Below, piece by piece: positions 63,863 through 64,000 of a DNA stretch of 64,000 bases. A program made the position numbers and the translations under genes. The DNA is from SZUA-22 sp963751695 (GTDB lineage: Bacteria > Bacteroidota > Ignavibacteria > Ignavibacteriales > Melioribacteraceae), in contig CAVVVP010000003.1 in NCBI GenBank assembly GCA_963751695.1, positions 620,001 through 684,000 on the forward strand, written 5' to 3'. The notes under the pieces are model-generated. The model did no database searches. It was given only the letters and a program-made list of their open reading frames with translations, and was not told the DNA's origin. Position 1 is the first letter of the stretch. Each line of letters starts with the position of its first letter.

Positions 63863-64000
63863 ATGAAAAAACATTTTGTGTTTATATTTCTAATCTTCAG
63901 TCAATTAATACTTGCTCAGCAACATGAAATTAGAGGTGAAATATCAGATAGAGAAAGTAAACAACCATTAAGCTTTGCAAATATTAGAATTGATTCTTCA
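63863..64000 (+). CDS. Exported protein with a CarboxypepD_reg-like domain, N-terminal part (runs off right edge)
   Basis: The frame from the ATG at 63863 is open to the window end (46 codons). It has a signal peptide (KKHFVFIFLIFSQLILAQ) and then QQHEIRGEISDRESKQPLSFANIRIDSS, the start of the carboxypeptidase-regulatory-like beta domain that opens many TonB-dependent receptors and surface proteins. A SusC-type or other outer-membrane receptor is likely; the rest is outside the window. Confidence 0.7.
   Translation, partial: MKKHFVFIFLIFSQLILAQQHEIRGEISDRESKQPLSFANIRIDSS

Overview
The window is AT-rich, gene-dense chromosomal DNA from a Bacteroidetes/Chlorobi-type bacterium, most likely a member of the Ignavibacteria or a close relative. 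Three secreted proteins end in the NYPNPFN(P/S)ST type A sorting domain of the type IX secretion system, a form common in Ignavibacteria. The window also has Bacteroidota-style gene sets: an ECF sigma factor with DUF4252 genes, an S46 dipeptidyl-peptidase, TonB-dependent receptors, an OmpA protein with thrombospondin type 3 repeats, and few strong Shine-Dalgarno sites. I see no rRNA, tRNA, CRISPR array, insertion sequence or prophage.

Layout. 1-4.6 kb: edge-truncated membrane/PAS sensor and a very large modular T9SS cargo protein. 4.8-10.5 kb: a co-directional run of short RecQ, methyltransferase, MATE-like flippase and NDP-forming acyl-CoA synthetase. 10.5-13.6 kb: a probable copper-acquisition cassette (OprC/NosA-like TonB receptor, a small Cys-rich membrane protein and a His-loop permease). 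13.7-19.5 kb: metallopeptidase, GroES-like protein, a class A beta-lactamase-like lipoprotein lacking the deacylating Glu, and assorted enzymes. 20.0-22.4 kb: a YceI / MarR / YjdI-CDGSH / pirin operon behind three palindromes. 22.5-33.2 kb: housekeeping and metabolic genes, including clpX and an Rrf2 regulator.

33.4-42.6 kb: OmpA-TSP3 protein, a periplasmic octaheme HAO-like cytochrome, a PQQ-type sugar dehydrogenase with a sorting domain, the ECF sigma / anti-sigma / DUF4252 / DUF4252 operon, a secreted propeller protein and a CxxCxxCH lipoprotein. 42.8-60.9 kb: valS, a CLC channel with CBS and RCK-C domains, a frameshifted amidohydrolase, an APC permease fused to EIIA and RCK-C domains, a DPP11-like S46 peptidase, a frameshifted lipoprotein, glutaredoxin-groES, cytochrome c and a cell-wall amidase.

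61.2-63.7 kb holds three tandem membrane-anchored pseudopilin-like genes behind a candidate sigma-54 promoter. The first is a clear pseudogene (three frameshifts and a TGG-to-TGA change), the second has one frameshift, and the third is intact but may carry two compensating indels. The window ends inside a new secreted or outer-membrane protein gene.

The most noteworthy points are the copper cassette, the palindromic control region of the YceI-MarR operon, the decaying pseudopilin-like cluster, and a pseudoknot-topology repeat in the gene-free stretch just upstream of it. All family assignments come from reading motifs by eye; no database search was run.
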